Source: Labilibaculum manganireducens
GTDB lineage: Bacteria > Bacteroidota > Bacteroidia > Bacteroidales > Marinifilaceae
Assembly: GCF_002843385.1 (NCBI RefSeq)
Contig: NZ_MVDE01000030.1
Coordinates: forward strand, 1 to 61,364
Length of the DNA stretch: 61,364 nt
Reading direction: 5' to 3'
The notes under the pieces are model-generated. The model was not told where the DNA came from. It saw only the letters and a list, made by a program, of their open reading frames with translations, and searched no databases. A program made the position numbers and the translations under genes. Position 1 is the stretch's first letter; each line of letters opens with the position of its first letter. Below are positions 36,252-45,352 of this stretch, piece by piece.

Positions 36252-37446
36252 AATGAACAGATTTAGCATTTTAATTTTAGGGATCGTTATACTTTCTTTA
36301 AATGCATGCAAAGACTCAAAGAAGGAATTTGAGATAACAGCAAAAATACCGGGAATGTACAATGGTTTAATTGTTGAATTGATAAATGAGGAGGATGGGA
36401 ATAGTTCTTTGATGGCAATTGATACTGTTGAAAATGAATCTTTTGTTTTGCGGGGAAGCGTGCAGGAACCTGTGGCTGCTAAGTTGGTTATAACTAACCG
36501 GGCGTTGATTCCAGAGGATGCATCATATGAAAAACAATTCGAAACAACAACTTCTTTATGGGTGGAAAATGTTAAAATGCAGTACAAGGCGGCTCATTTG
36601 GATAGTATCCCTCTTTCGTATGTATATCTATCTTCGCCACTTTACAAGGAGGCGAATGTAACTGTTGACGGAGGAAAAGGAGAGGAAATGTTTACAGTAT
36701 TTCGCAATCAGTTACGTCCTTATGAAATTGATTATTCTGAGAAGAGTATGCGATATTATTCGTGGGAGGAAAATAGTGACGTTTCAAAGGAAAATCTGTA
36801 CAATGATTTACACAATGCTCATCAGGCACTTCTTGCAGTTTACAAATCTTTCATCAAGCAAAATGGGAGTTCTGTTTCTCTATTCATAATGAATAAATTT
36901 TTAGATGCAGAATACAGCTTTTCGCAGGAAGATTTAGCCATATGGAGAAAGGTTGCGGGTGCGGTAGAAGGAGATTCGATCCGGGTATCTGAAATTAAAA
37001 AGAAGCTGGATAAAATGGCGCCATATACAACAGGAACGCCTTTTCAGGATATTGATGTTTTAACTGGAAAAGGTGAAAAGTTAAGACTATCTAATTTTAG
37101 GGAAGAGGAAAAGTTTTTATTTGTTGATGTGTGGGCTTCGTGGTGCATGCCGTGCCGTGCAGCAATACCTTCTGTAAAGGGGTTGTATTCCAATTACAAT
37201 AGTAAGGTGGAATTTGTAAGTCTTTCTATTGATAAGGATGAAAAGCAGTGGCGGAAAGCATTGGAAAAAGAGGACATGGAATGGCCGCAATTGCTGCGGG
37301 ATACTGCAACCATGGATCAACTCGAAAAAGCTTATCATTTAATGAGTGTGCCTACTTTTATTTTAGTTGATAAAAGCGGAACAATTCGTCACGTTGGGCA
37401 TGATCCGGAGTCGTTGGATATTATTTTCAGTAAAATAATTAAGTAG
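36238..37446 (+). CDS. TlpA-like lipoprotein thiol-disulfide oxidoreductase with DUF4369 domain, CMPC active site, 402 aa
   Basis: Lipoprotein signal ILILGIVILSLNAC. A DUF4369-like N-terminal domain (EFEITAKIPGMYNGLIVELI...) and helical middle are followed by a thioredoxin domain with FVDVWASWCMPCRAAIP and SVPTFILVDKSGTI. The active-site dipeptide is Met-Pro instead of the Gly-Pro used by all its relatives in this window, which should shift its redox potential. The ATG at 36253, just after the upstream stop codon, is an alternative start. Last gene of locus C. Confidence 0.92.
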   Translation: MKKNKMNRFSILILGIVILSLNACKDSKKEFEITAKIPGMYNGLIVELINEEDGNSSLMAIDTVENESFVLRGSVQEPVAAKLVITNRALIPEDASYEKQFETTTSLWVENVKMQYKAAHLDSIPLSYVYLSSPLYKEANVTVDGGKGEEMFTVFRNQLRPYEIDYSEKSMRYYSWEENSDVSKENLYNDLHNAHQALLAVYKSFIKQNGSSVSLFIMNKFLDAEYSFSQEDLAIWRKVAGAVEGDSIRVSEIKKKLDKMAPYTTGTPFQDIDVLTGKGEKLRLSNFREEEKFLFVDVWASWCMPCRAAIPSVKGLYSNYNSKVEFVSLSIDKDEKQWRKALEKEDMEWPQLLRDTATMDQLEKAYHLMSVPTFILVDKSGTIRHVGHDPESLDIIFSKIIK

Positions 37447-37503
37447 AAAATTAATTAAGAGTTTTTTTTAAAACTTAACTTATTATTAAAATAATACATA
37501 TTG

Positions 37504-37539
37504 AAAAAGAGGATGTGCAGATTGGCTCATCCTCTTTTT
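37504..37539 (+). terminator. Rho-independent terminator of locus C
   Basis: AAAAAGAGGATG and CATCCTCTTTTT form a 12-bp stem with a U-rich 3' side, 58 bp after the last locus C gene. Confidence 0.9.
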
Positions 37540-37658
37540 GTGTAACGCTATTTTAAGAGTAGTCATTGACTACTTTATGGCTAATTGGAAGTATTATTGA
37601 AATTTGTAATCGCATTATTCATATTTTTTACAGATAAGAAAATATTAAAATCAAATAG

Positions 37659-37700
37659 ATAAATCATTATGAGTTTACAGTTCATAATGATTTATTTTTT
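37659..37700. terminator. 14-bp AT-rich hairpin upstream of locus D sigma gene
   Basis: ATAAATCATTATGA and TCATAATGATTTAT form a perfect 14-bp stem with a 9-nt loop, followed by seven T residues. It could be a second, bidirectional terminator or an operator. Confidence 0.6.
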
Positions 37701-37772
37701 TCATAGGATTTTATTTGTAAATAAGGATTGTTTTTTTGTTTTCATCTGATAAAAGGGTGAATTGTTGATTCT

Positions 37773-37803
37773 TTTGTATTTTCCTTAAGCTTTTCTACAT
37801 TTA
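37773..37803 (+). promoter_or_regulatory. Bacteroidota-type primary promoter for locus D sigma gene
   Basis: TTTG at 37773-37776 and TACATTTA at 37796-37803 are separated by 19 bp, matching the TTTG-N19-TAnnTTTG pattern known from Bacteroides. The predicted start would lie only a few nucleotides before the ATG, giving a near-leaderless mRNA. Confidence 0.6.
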
Positions 37804-37813
37804 CAACCTGAAT

Positions 37814-38365
37814 ATGAAAAATCACGAACAAGATATCATCCGAAAGTTTAAAAGTGGGGACGAATCCGGTCTCCGTCTCTTGTTCGATTTGTACTATGTG
37901 CCACTTTGTGCATACGCCCACAAATATTTTGATTCCATCGATCAGGCCGAAGACATTGTACAGGAAGCTTTTATTACATTGTGGGAAAAAAACAGGTTGA
38001 TTAATTTTACCGGTTCCATCAAATCTTACCTTTTCAGTATTGTTCGGAACAATTCTATTAATAAAATTAAGAAAGAGAACCAGTATCGCTTCGAGGAAAT
38101 CGAGAATCAGGCTTATACTATTATCGAAGATAAATTTGAATCTCAGAACATCGAGCAACGGAAAGAGAATCTGTATCAGGAAATCGAGAAATTGCCCGGG
38201 CAATGTAAAAAAGTATTTGAAGCAATTGTTTTCGAGAAGATGAAATACGTTGAGGTTGCAGACGAGTTAAATGTATCTGTAAATACGGTTAAAACTCATT
38301 ATTCAAGAGCCTTAAGGCAATTGCGAAGCAATTTGGATATTCTTATCATGATCATGTTGCCCTAA
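37814..38365 (+). CDS. ECF RNA polymerase sigma factor, locus D, 183 aa
   Basis: Region 2 is seen in LFDLYYVPLCAYAHKYFDSIDQAEDIVQEAFITLWEKNR and SIVRNNSINKIKKE. Region 4 is seen in IEKLPGQCKKVFEAIVFEKMKYVEVADELNVSVNTVKTHYSRALRQL. ATG start with a primary-type promoter directly upstream, so its basal expression should be constitutive and its activity controlled by FecR. Confidence 0.94.
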   Translation: MKNHEQDIIRKFKSGDESGLRLLFDLYYVPLCAYAHKYFDSIDQAEDIVQEAFITLWEKNRLINFTGSIKSYLFSIVRNNSINKIKKENQYRFEEIENQAYTIIEDKFESQNIEQRKENLYQEIEKLPGQCKKVFEAIVFEKMKYVEVADELNVSVNTVKTHYSRALRQLRSNLDILIMIMLP

Positions 38366-38624
38366 AGTATCAAGTTCCAAGTATCAAGTATAAAGTGTAT
38401 TGCTCCGTGCTTTAGCTCGGAGTTTCAGATTTTTGATTGTTTTTAAAGTTCTTTCTAGGATTAGGGGTACTTAACCAGTTGTAATTATCTTTCGACTATT
38501 CAAACCTCTTCCAGACCCGAATTGGCTCTAAATTCTTACCTTCTCTGGAAAATTTATAAAAAAATTAAAAATTCTTGTCACCGATTTTCATCATTTTCAC
38601 TTATAGAGTTAAAAGAACAATAAA
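38366..38624. other. 259-bp intergenic region between sigma and fecR of locus D
   Basis: Contains two direct copies of AAGTATCAAGT at the start, a CTCCG/CGGAG hairpin near 38403-38420, and GTCACC at 38577-38582. The expected second ECF box is imperfect here (CTTATA or CACTTA), so I do not call a promoter. Confidence 0.4.
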
Positions 38625-39812
38625 ATGAGTTTTTCAAAAGAAGATATTATCGGTCTTATTAATTTCTATCATCAGAATACGATTTCAGATGAAGGGATTA
38701 AACATTTAGAGAATTGGTTGGCAGAAAATGAAACGAATGCTGATGAATTTGCAAACTATTTGGCTTTGCTTAAGGAGAGTGGAGCGATAAGCAGTCTTAC
38801 AGAAATAAAGACAGACGTGGCTTGGTCTAGAATAATTGGAGCGGTATCAGCCACTAAAAGGCAGTCGAAAAACAGAAAATTACATTTTTGGTTGCCCTAT
38901 GCAGCTGCAGTAGTCGTGATGTGTGTGGTAGGATATTTAATGGTGTATCAAGTCGAAAAAGATTACAATTTCGATGGCAATTACAATTTTGCTGAAATAT
39001 CGACTATTGGTTCCAAAAAAGCAGTTTTAATATTGAACAACGGCAATGCTATGAATCTGGAAGAGAATCTGGATAGTGTAATTGCTGAAGTTGATGGAAC
39101 TTTGATTCAAAATGATGGATCTAATGCATTAACTTATAAGAAGAGCAGTTCACAGCAAAACAAACTAATCTACAATCAGATTAATATACCCCGTGGAGGA
39201 GAATATTCTTTAACATTGGCCGATGGTACAAAAGTTTGGTTGAACTCTGAATCGTCCTTGAAATATCCGGTTCAGTTTATCGGGGAAATCCGTAAGGTGG
39301 AACTCACCGGGGAAGCCTATTTCGAAGTTGCTCATAATAAGTCGAAACCTTTCATTATTGAATCGCATGGTACCGAGGTGAAAGTGTTGGGAACCAAGTT
39401 TAATGTATCGGCTTACAATGATGAAGAGGATATTACAACAACATTGGTTGAGGGAAGCGTTCAGGTAAGCAGTCTGGGCAATTCTGAATTATTAGAGCCG
39501 GGTTACCAGGCAGTTGTTAAAAGAGGCCGAAGTCAGTTTCAGGTAAATAAGGTGAATGCCGATCTGTATACGTCGTGGATAAACGGGGTGTTTCAATTCA
39601 AGAATCAGTCTTTAGAAGAAATTTGCCATCAATTAAGCAGATGGTACAATGTAGAATTCTTTTTTACTGAGAATCAATATCGGAATTTAAGATTTGCAGG
39701 TGCTGCAAAGAAAGACAAGGAATTGGATTTTACATTGGAGATAATTGAAAAAATGGCAGATGTGAAATTTGCCATAAAGGATAACAAAGTAATCGTTGGA
39801 AAACCTAATTAG
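38625..39812 (+). CDS. FecR-family anti-sigma factor, locus D, 395 aa
   Basis: The cytoplasmic anti-sigma N-terminus (INFYHQNTISDEGIKHLENWL) is followed by a membrane helix near 89-108 (WLPYAAAVVVMCVVGYLMVY). The FecR domain carries IPRGGEYSLTLADGTKVWLNSE, LTGEAYFEVAHNKSKPF and KVLGTKFNVSAY. The C-terminal DUF4974-like segment carries FQFKNQSLEEICHQLSRWYNV. It pairs with the sigma factor at 37814 and the SusC at 39953. Confidence 0.94.
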   Translation: MSFSKEDIIGLINFYHQNTISDEGIKHLENWLAENETNADEFANYLALLKESGAISSLTEIKTDVAWSRIIGAVSATKRQSKNRKLHFWLPYAAAVVVMCVVGYLMVYQVEKDYNFDGNYNFAEISTIGSKKAVLILNNGNAMNLEENLDSVIAEVDGTLIQNDGSNALTYKKSSSQQNKLIYNQINIPRGGEYSLTLADGTKVWLNSESSLKYPVQFIGEIRKVELTGEAYFEVAHNKSKPFIIESHGTEVKVLGTKFNVSAYNDEEDITTTLVEGSVQVSSLGNSELLEPGYQAVVKRGRSQFQVNKVNADLYTSWINGVFQFKNQSLEEICHQLSRWYNVEFFFTENQYRNLRFAGAAKKDKELDFTLEIIEKMADVKFAIKDNKVIVGKPN

Positions 39813-39860
39813 TAAAACTCATTTTGCCGGATAATCACCGGTACTGATGATAGAAAAAGA

Positions 39861-39890
39861 AAACAGGAAATGCGCACACATTCCCTGTTT
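39861..39890 (+). terminator. Hairpin D1 in fecR-susC leader, locus D
   Basis: AAACAGGAAATG and CATTCCCTGTTT pair over 12 positions with one mismatch around loop CGCACA. Positional equivalent of A1, B1 and C1. Confidence 0.55.
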
Positions 39891-39904
39891 AATTTAGAAA
39901 CCAA

Positions 39905-39927
39905 CCATTGAGTTATGAAATCAATGG
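39905..39927 (+). promoter_or_regulatory. Hairpin D2 in susC leader, locus D
   Basis: CCATTGA and TCAATGG form a 7-bp stem ending 25 nt before the susC start. Confidence 0.5.
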
Positions 39928-39952
39928 CAGTATTAATCTAGACCATAAAGTT

Positions 39953-42900
39953 ATGAAAAAAAACTTGAAATGGCGGTGTTTATCACCCGCTGTTCGAAAA
40001 ACCCTGCTGGCTATGAAGCTAAGTTTACTATTAATGTTGGTTTGTACCTTGCAGCTTTCTGCATCGGTATCCCTCGGCCAACAAGTTAGTGTTCAATCCG
40101 GAGAATCTTCTGTGGGAAGTATTCTGGAAGATTTGAATCATCAAACCGGAAACATTTTCATGTATAATAAAGAAGATGTTGATGATCAGATATCCATTGA
40201 ATTGAACATGACCAATGGAAGTTTGGAAGAAGTTTTGGATGAAATCTGCAGGCAAACTCCTTTTAAATATGAGATTATCGATGAGTTTGTTGTAATTACC
40301 AGGAAGGCTCCGGTAACTGAGCCGGCAGTTGAGCAAGAGAAGAAAGAACTCAAAGGCAGGATTACTGATAAGGAAGGAGTTCCGTTGCCCGGAGTTTCGG
40401 TTGTTGTCAAAGGAACCAATACAGGTGTAGCCACCAATATTGATGGTGAGTACGTCATCAATATTGAAGATGAGAATACTGTATTGGTTTTTTCTTTTGT
40501 TGGGATGGTTCCGCAAGAAATTGCTTACAAGGGAAACGCAGACCTGAATGTAGTTTTGAACTATGATACGGCTAACTTGGACGAGGTTGTAGTAACAGGA
40601 TTTCAAACCATTTCTAAGGAGAGGGCAACCGGCTCTTTTGATATTATCAACAAAAAAGCTCTGGATAAGCCAAGCATGAGCTTGGCAACCCGCCTTGTTG
40701 GAACTACAGCAGGGATGAGATCTACTTTGGATAGGGACGGGAATGCAAAATTCGAGATTCGCGGACAAACCAGTTTTGAAACCAGTTCTTCTCCATTAGT
40801 TGTTGTGGATGGTTTCCCTGTAAAGGGGAATTTCAATTCGATCAATCCAAACGAAGTGGAATCGGTTTGTGTGCTTAAGGATGCTGCCGCTACTTCAATT
40901 TGGGGAGCAAGAGCTGCCAATGGGGTAATTGTTGTTACCACAAAGAAAGCCGGCAAAGATACCCCTCTTAGAGTTGAGTTCTCTTCTTTTCTTAAAATAG
41001 GGGCTGAATATGATATGGATTATTCAAACAATAAACCCTCTTCAGCCGAAACCATAGAATATGAACAGTATGCCTTTGATAAATGGGGGGCAAGAATGAT
41101 TGGCGACTCAGACAGTTGGAGTAATTTGTGTACTGCCAGAACTCCTGCTGTAACCTTACTAAGTGAGCATCGATTGGGGAAAATAAGCGATGAAGAATTG
41201 CAGGTAGGATTGAACCAGCTAAAAACCCTTGATAACCGTGGGCAAATACGTAAGTATATCTTGCAGAGACCCATTAGTCAGCAATACAATCTTTCCCTTT
41301 CCGGTTCAACTTCCCGGATGAGTAACCGATTGTCCTTACTTTACAATACCAGCCGACCTGCATTTAAAGGAAATGAATCGAAAGGGTATATGCTCAATTA
41401 TAATGTTTCAGCATCATTGGCCAAGTGGATCGATCTTGATATTAGTTCCATGATTCAGTATCAGGATAATGAGAATGGTGGTTTTAATGGAGGACATATC
41501 ACCAGTTTGGCACCGTATGAAATGTTGGTAAATCCTGATGGAAGTCATACAAATATTAGCAATAATTATTATGCTCCAAATATTGAAAGGCATGTACCAA
41601 CGGGTTCATTTCCCTATACAAACTGGGGATACAATCCAATCGATGAAGTTAACAGTACCAGTAAAACATCAAAAGATTTAAATGCCCGAATTCAGGCAGG
41701 ACTAAGCATTAAACTCTTTGAAGGGCTTAGATATTCCACCAAAATTCAGTACGAGCTTTACAATAACTGGAGAAAAGAGCACTATGGCGAGAATTCATTG
41801 TACGTTAGGTCTATGGTAAACCGAACTTCGTCGTGGGACAGAGAGACGGGTGAAATTGTTGCCAATCTGCCAAAAGGGGATATTTTGAAGCAGGATCGTT
41901 CAGAATCGAAAAATTACAATTTCCGGAATCAATTGGACTTTAGCAGAACATTTAACGAAGTGCATACGCTAAGCTTTTTAGCTGGAACCGAAATTAGTCA
42001 AACAAGAAGATTGGATTTTGATTATTCAACTACTTATGGTTATAACAATGAAACGTTAAACAGTGCTCCATTCCCCAATGGAACGGGGTATCCTAACCGA
42101 ATTTACGATTGGAGCGGATACAGTACCCAGTTTTATTATACAAATGCCTTTTCTGATGGCATTACCCGTTACTTTTCTTACTATGGAAATATGGGGTACT
42201 GCTACAAGAATCGTTACGACATTTCAGCCAGTTACCGTACCGATGCCTCCAATTTTATTAGTGATGATCCCAAATACCGCTATTCTCCGTTTTGGTCCGT
42301 TGGAGCAGGCTGGGTGTTGAGCGAGGAGTCTTTTATGTCGGATGTATCGTGGGTTGACAGACTTTCGGCGCGGGCAACTTTTGGATACAATGGGAATTCT
42401 GACAACTCTACTTCATTTAAACCTTTGGTTAGTGTTGGGAATCGTGATGCAGAGACCGGAGACTTATATGTTTTTATTTCAAGTAAGGGCAATCCTACTT
42501 TACGATGGGAGAAAACAGGAACACTGAACCTGGGTATCGATTATTCCTTATTTAAGGGAAAACTATACGGTAAGGTTGATATGTACAACAAACATGGGAA
42601 AGACATTTTAACTTATGTTAGTATTCCCAGTGTGAATGGATCCAGCCAGCAGAGGATGAATAATGCTGAAATGTTGAATCAAGGAATTGAATTCTCTTTT
42701 GGAACACATCAACAATTGACTAAAGATCTTACATGGAATGGGAATTTAAACTTTTCGTACAATAGAAACAAAGTGAAAAAGTTGTACATCGCTTCGTATA
42801 GCGGTTATGAATTAACCATTGGTTACGAAGTGGAAGGAGAGGATGCCAATTCGCTTTGGGTGTATAAGTATGCAGGCATCCAGAATATGGGTTCAGAGAC

Positions 42901-43492
42901 TTCCCCCAATATGCAACCCGTAATTCATGGTGTTGACGGAGCATTGTATCAAATAGGAGATTCTCGAAGCGAGAATGGGTTGGATTATTTGAAGAATGCG
43001 GGAACCAGAGTGCCTCCTTATACTTTAGGCTTTTCAAATAACTTTTCGTATAAAAACTTTGATTTGTCTTTTGTGTTTACGGGAGCATTTGGACATAAAT
43101 TTCTTCGTTCAGGCTTTAACTACCAAACTTCTTCGGGAAGAAACCTGCCCAATGGTTTCCTTTCTGATGTATTTGCCGATGGCAAGCCATTAAGAAATAC
43201 CGGAAAAATAGAATTGCCTTACGATGAAAATGACTATGATTACTATTACTGGCATAAAAATAACATGGACTATATGGTTGCCAACGCCTGGAATATTCGA
43301 TTGCAGGAGGTTAATTTAACTTATCAGCTGCCAAAAAGGATCATTTCAAACTTAAACCTGAGACGAGTGGTTGCTTATGTGCAGGCAAACAATCTTTTAA
43401 CACTAAAAGGAACAAAAGAGGATCCTGAATTCACCCGGGGAAGTCAGCGCTTACTGCCTTCCTATACATTTGGATTTAAGTTGGATTTTTAA
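39953..43492 (+). CDS. SusC/RagA-type TonB-dependent transporter with STN domain, locus D, 1179 aa
   Basis: I start at the ATG at 39953 (MKKNLKWRCLSPAVRK), where all four susC genes share the pattern A/G-TTATGAAAAA; the frame extends 15 codons upstream from a TTG inside hairpin D2. The signal segment ends near LSASVSLGQ. The STN domain has SSVGSILEDLNHQTGNIFMYNKED, the regulatory-like domain has KEGVPLPGVSVVVKGTNTG, and the plug has VLKDAAATSIWGARAANGVIVV. The barrel ends LPSYTFGFKLDF. IWGARAANG links it most closely to locus A. Confidence 0.95.
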   Translation: MKKNLKWRCLSPAVRKTLLAMKLSLLLMLVCTLQLSASVSLGQQVSVQSGESSVGSILEDLNHQTGNIFMYNKEDVDDQISIELNMTNGSLEEVLDEICRQTPFKYEIIDEFVVITRKAPVTEPAVEQEKKELKGRITDKEGVPLPGVSVVVKGTNTGVATNIDGEYVINIEDENTVLVFSFVGMVPQEIAYKGNADLNVVLNYDTANLDEVVVTGFQTISKERATGSFDIINKKALDKPSMSLATRLVGTTAGMRSTLDRDGNAKFEIRGQTSFETSSSPLVVVDGFPVKGNFNSINPNEVESVCVLKDAAATSIWGARAANGVIVVTTKKAGKDTPLRVEFSSFLKIGAEYDMDYSNNKPSSAETIEYEQYAFDKWGARMIGDSDSWSNLCTARTPAVTLLSEHRLGKISDEELQVGLNQLKTLDNRGQIRKYILQRPISQQYNLSLSGSTSRMSNRLSLLYNTSRPAFKGNESKGYMLNYNVSASLAKWIDLDISSMIQYQDNENGGFNGGHITSLAPYEMLVNPDGSHTNISNNYYAPNIERHVPTGSFPYTNWGYNPIDEVNSTSKTSKDLNARIQAGLSIKLFEGLRYSTKIQYELYNNWRKEHYGENSLYVRSMVNRTSSWDRETGEIVANLPKGDILKQDRSESKNYNFRNQLDFSRTFNEVHTLSFLAGTEISQTRRLDFDYSTTYGYNNETLNSAPFPNGTGYPNRIYDWSGYSTQFYYTNAFSDGITRYFSYYGNMGYCYKNRYDISASYRTDASNFISDDPKYRYSPFWSVGAGWVLSEESFMSDVSWVDRLSARATFGYNGNSDNSTSFKPLVSVGNRDAETGDLYVFISSKGNPTLRWEKTGTLNLGIDYSLFKGKLYGKVDMYNKHGKDILTYVSIPSVNGSSQQRMNNAEMLNQGIEFSFGTHQQLTKDLTWNGNLNFSYNRNKVKKLYIASYSGYELTIGYEVEGEDANSLWVYKYAGIQNMGSETSPNMQPVIHGVDGALYQIGDSRSENGLDYLKNAGTRVPPYTLGFSNNFSYKNFDLSFVFTGAFGHKFLRSGFNYQTSSGRNLPNGFLSDVFADGKPLRNTGKIELPYDENDYDYYYWHKNNMDYMVANAWNIRLQEVNLTYQLPKRIISNLNLRRVVAYVQANNLLTLKGTKEDPEFTRGSQRLLPSYTFGFKLDF

Positions 43493-43503
43493 AAGACAAT
43501 TAG

Positions 43504-43615
43504 TAAACGTACATGGTTAAAGCTTTTATACAGGCAGGGAGATGATGATAGGGGAAGTTCTTCCGAAACAAGTTCGGGGACAGGCTATATGGCTGAAACT
43601 TAAAATTATAAACTT
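43504..43615 (+). repeat. Intercistronic repeat copy R4 (ends at susD start codon, locus D)
   Basis: Diverged copy: AAACGTACATGG, CAGGGAGATGATGATA, GGAAGTTC, hairpin TCCGAA-acaag-TTCGGG, CAGGCTATATGGC and the tail CTTAAAATTATAAACTT just before the ATG at 43616. The initial ATG of the other copies is lost here. Confidence 0.75.
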
Positions 43616-45160
43616 ATGAAACTTAAAAATATATTATTTTGGAAGCTGGGAGTTCTTGTTGGCTCTTTGCTGTTATTTAGTTCGTGTGACGATTATTTAG
43701 ACGAGCAACCTTCAAAAGGTTCGGGAATCCCGATTTCTACCTATGAGCAGTTGAGTGGCATTCTTTCCCACTATTCTTCGTTTAATTCTGAAACAAATAT
43801 GGAATTGATTCTTGCCGGCGACAGCTATGAGGTAAGTACTGAATTGTATCAAGCCAATCCAGGTCAATTTAAGGATGATGTACTGAGTCAAAGTTTGTGG
43901 GAAGTTGAGAACCTTTACAATAGTTATTCAAATCAGGCATTGTGGGAGGGGGAGTTTGGCACGGTTTATAAGGCAAACTTAGTGCTTACCAATGTTGGAA
44001 ACGTATCCGGAACTACGGATCAGAAAGAGGAAATGAAAGCAGAAGCTCATTTGATGCGGGCTTACAGTTACTTTAGTCTTGCAAATACCTATTGTTTACC
44101 TTATAACGACAAAAATAAAAATGAAATGGGGCTTCCCATCAAAAAATCAACTTCGTATGAGGAAGACTTAAGCAGGGTTTCATTGGAAACTACGTATCAA
44201 TTTATTGAAGAAGATATTCAGGAAGCCTTAAAGCTAAAAATGAGTGCAACTGCCAAACGCAACTGGAGAGGGAATGTTGCCGCGGCAAATGGGTTGGCTG
44301 CACGTTTTTACCTGCTGAAAGGCGATTATACAAAAGCAATGACGCATGCAAATACCGCATTAGCTGATTACAGTGAATTGGTTGATTACAATACCGACAT
44401 GAGTTTTGAAAGTTACGAGGTAATAATAAACAGTTCTTCTGACAACTATGAATACATTTCTATAGATTATCCCTATACATGGGATATAAATACAGGTGCC
44501 GATGCATTATTGGTTGCGAACTATAAGGGAAATTATTACGACAGGGGTGTTTATAATGGCGGTGGAGATGGATGGTTTATTCCCAGTGCCAAATTGTTGG
44601 CCCTATACGATCAAACTTACGATTTGCGTTACAAGTATCATATCGTCGAAGATTTCTCCTATGAATATGGCATGGACGATCCGTCTTACAGTTATCCGGG
44701 CTATGTACAATGGTCCTATAAAATAAGTTCAAGTCCATGTTCAGCCGAAATGCTTTTAATTAAAGCCGAATGTTTGGCTCGTTTGGGTAATTTTACCGAA
44801 GCAATGAATGTGGTGAATCAATTGCGTGTAACACGATATAGTACTGAAACACCAGCAAATGTGTTAAATCTTACAGCAGCATCGAAACAAGAAGCCGTTA
44901 AATTGATTTTGGATGAGCGCCAGCGCGAAATGCCTTTTACACAACGTTGGTTCGACATTCGAAGATGCAACAGTAATAGTGATTCATTTGATAATATTGT
45001 TCTGGAAAAGAGATTTTACCCAGTTAATAAATTAGGACCTTTAACAAACGATCCGATTAAGACTTACAGATTGGAGCCGGGTTCGAGACGTTATGCTGTT
45101 CCAATTCCATCAGACGATATTGCAGCGGGCAGAGGGGTTATCAAGCAGAATACTTACTAA
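43616..45160 (+). CDS. SusD/RagB-type lipoprotein, locus D, 514 aa
   Basis: Lipoprotein signal ending LLLFSSC. SusD core AHLMRAYSYFSLANTYCLPYN; C-terminal motifs LIKAECLARLGN, VNQLRVTRY, LILDERQREMPFTQRWFDIRRCN and RRYAVPIPSDDI. Full length for the family. Translation begins exactly at the end of repeat R4, 123 bp after susC. Confidence 0.95.
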   Translation: MKLKNILFWKLGVLVGSLLLFSSCDDYLDEQPSKGSGIPISTYEQLSGILSHYSSFNSETNMELILAGDSYEVSTELYQANPGQFKDDVLSQSLWEVENLYNSYSNQALWEGEFGTVYKANLVLTNVGNVSGTTDQKEEMKAEAHLMRAYSYFSLANTYCLPYNDKNKNEMGLPIKKSTSYEEDLSRVSLETTYQFIEEDIQEALKLKMSATAKRNWRGNVAAANGLAARFYLLKGDYTKAMTHANTALADYSELVDYNTDMSFESYEVIINSSSDNYEYISIDYPYTWDINTGADALLVANYKGNYYDRGVYNGGGDGWFIPSAKLLALYDQTYDLRYKYHIVEDFSYEYGMDDPSYSYPGYVQWSYKISSSPCSAEMLLIKAECLARLGNFTEAMNVVNQLRVTRYSTETPANVLNLTAASKQEAVKLILDERQREMPFTQRWFDIRRCNSNSDSFDNIVLEKRFYPVNKLGPLTNDPIKTYRLEPGSRRYAVPIPSDDIAAGRGVIKQNTY

Positions 45161-45187
45161 TTTGTTTTTGAAATAGAATTGTTTCAT

Positions 45188-45206
45188 AGGGAGGTTTGTC
45201 CTCCCT
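45188..45206 (+). terminator. Hairpin between susD and first TlpA-like gene, locus D
   Basis: AGGGAGG and CCTCCCT form a 7-bp stem with loop TTTGT. As in locus B, a hairpin separates susD from the oxidoreductase genes. There is no clear U run, so it is more likely an attenuating or processing hairpin. Confidence 0.5.
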
Positions 45207-45352
45207 GTGGAATCATTTTGCCTTAACTATACCTGCTTTTATTATCATAAAACAAAATTGTTTGCAATAATGTGCATGCCTGACATGAACAAATACAGAC
45301 GACTTATTTCATATAGTCGATAAAATGATAAAAATTTAAAATACTAAAACAG

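Noticed and set aside
40031-40768. 245-codon minus-strand frame inside susC of locus D
   Set aside because: It lies antisense to the strongly conserved plug and STN region and has no domain features; a shadow frame.
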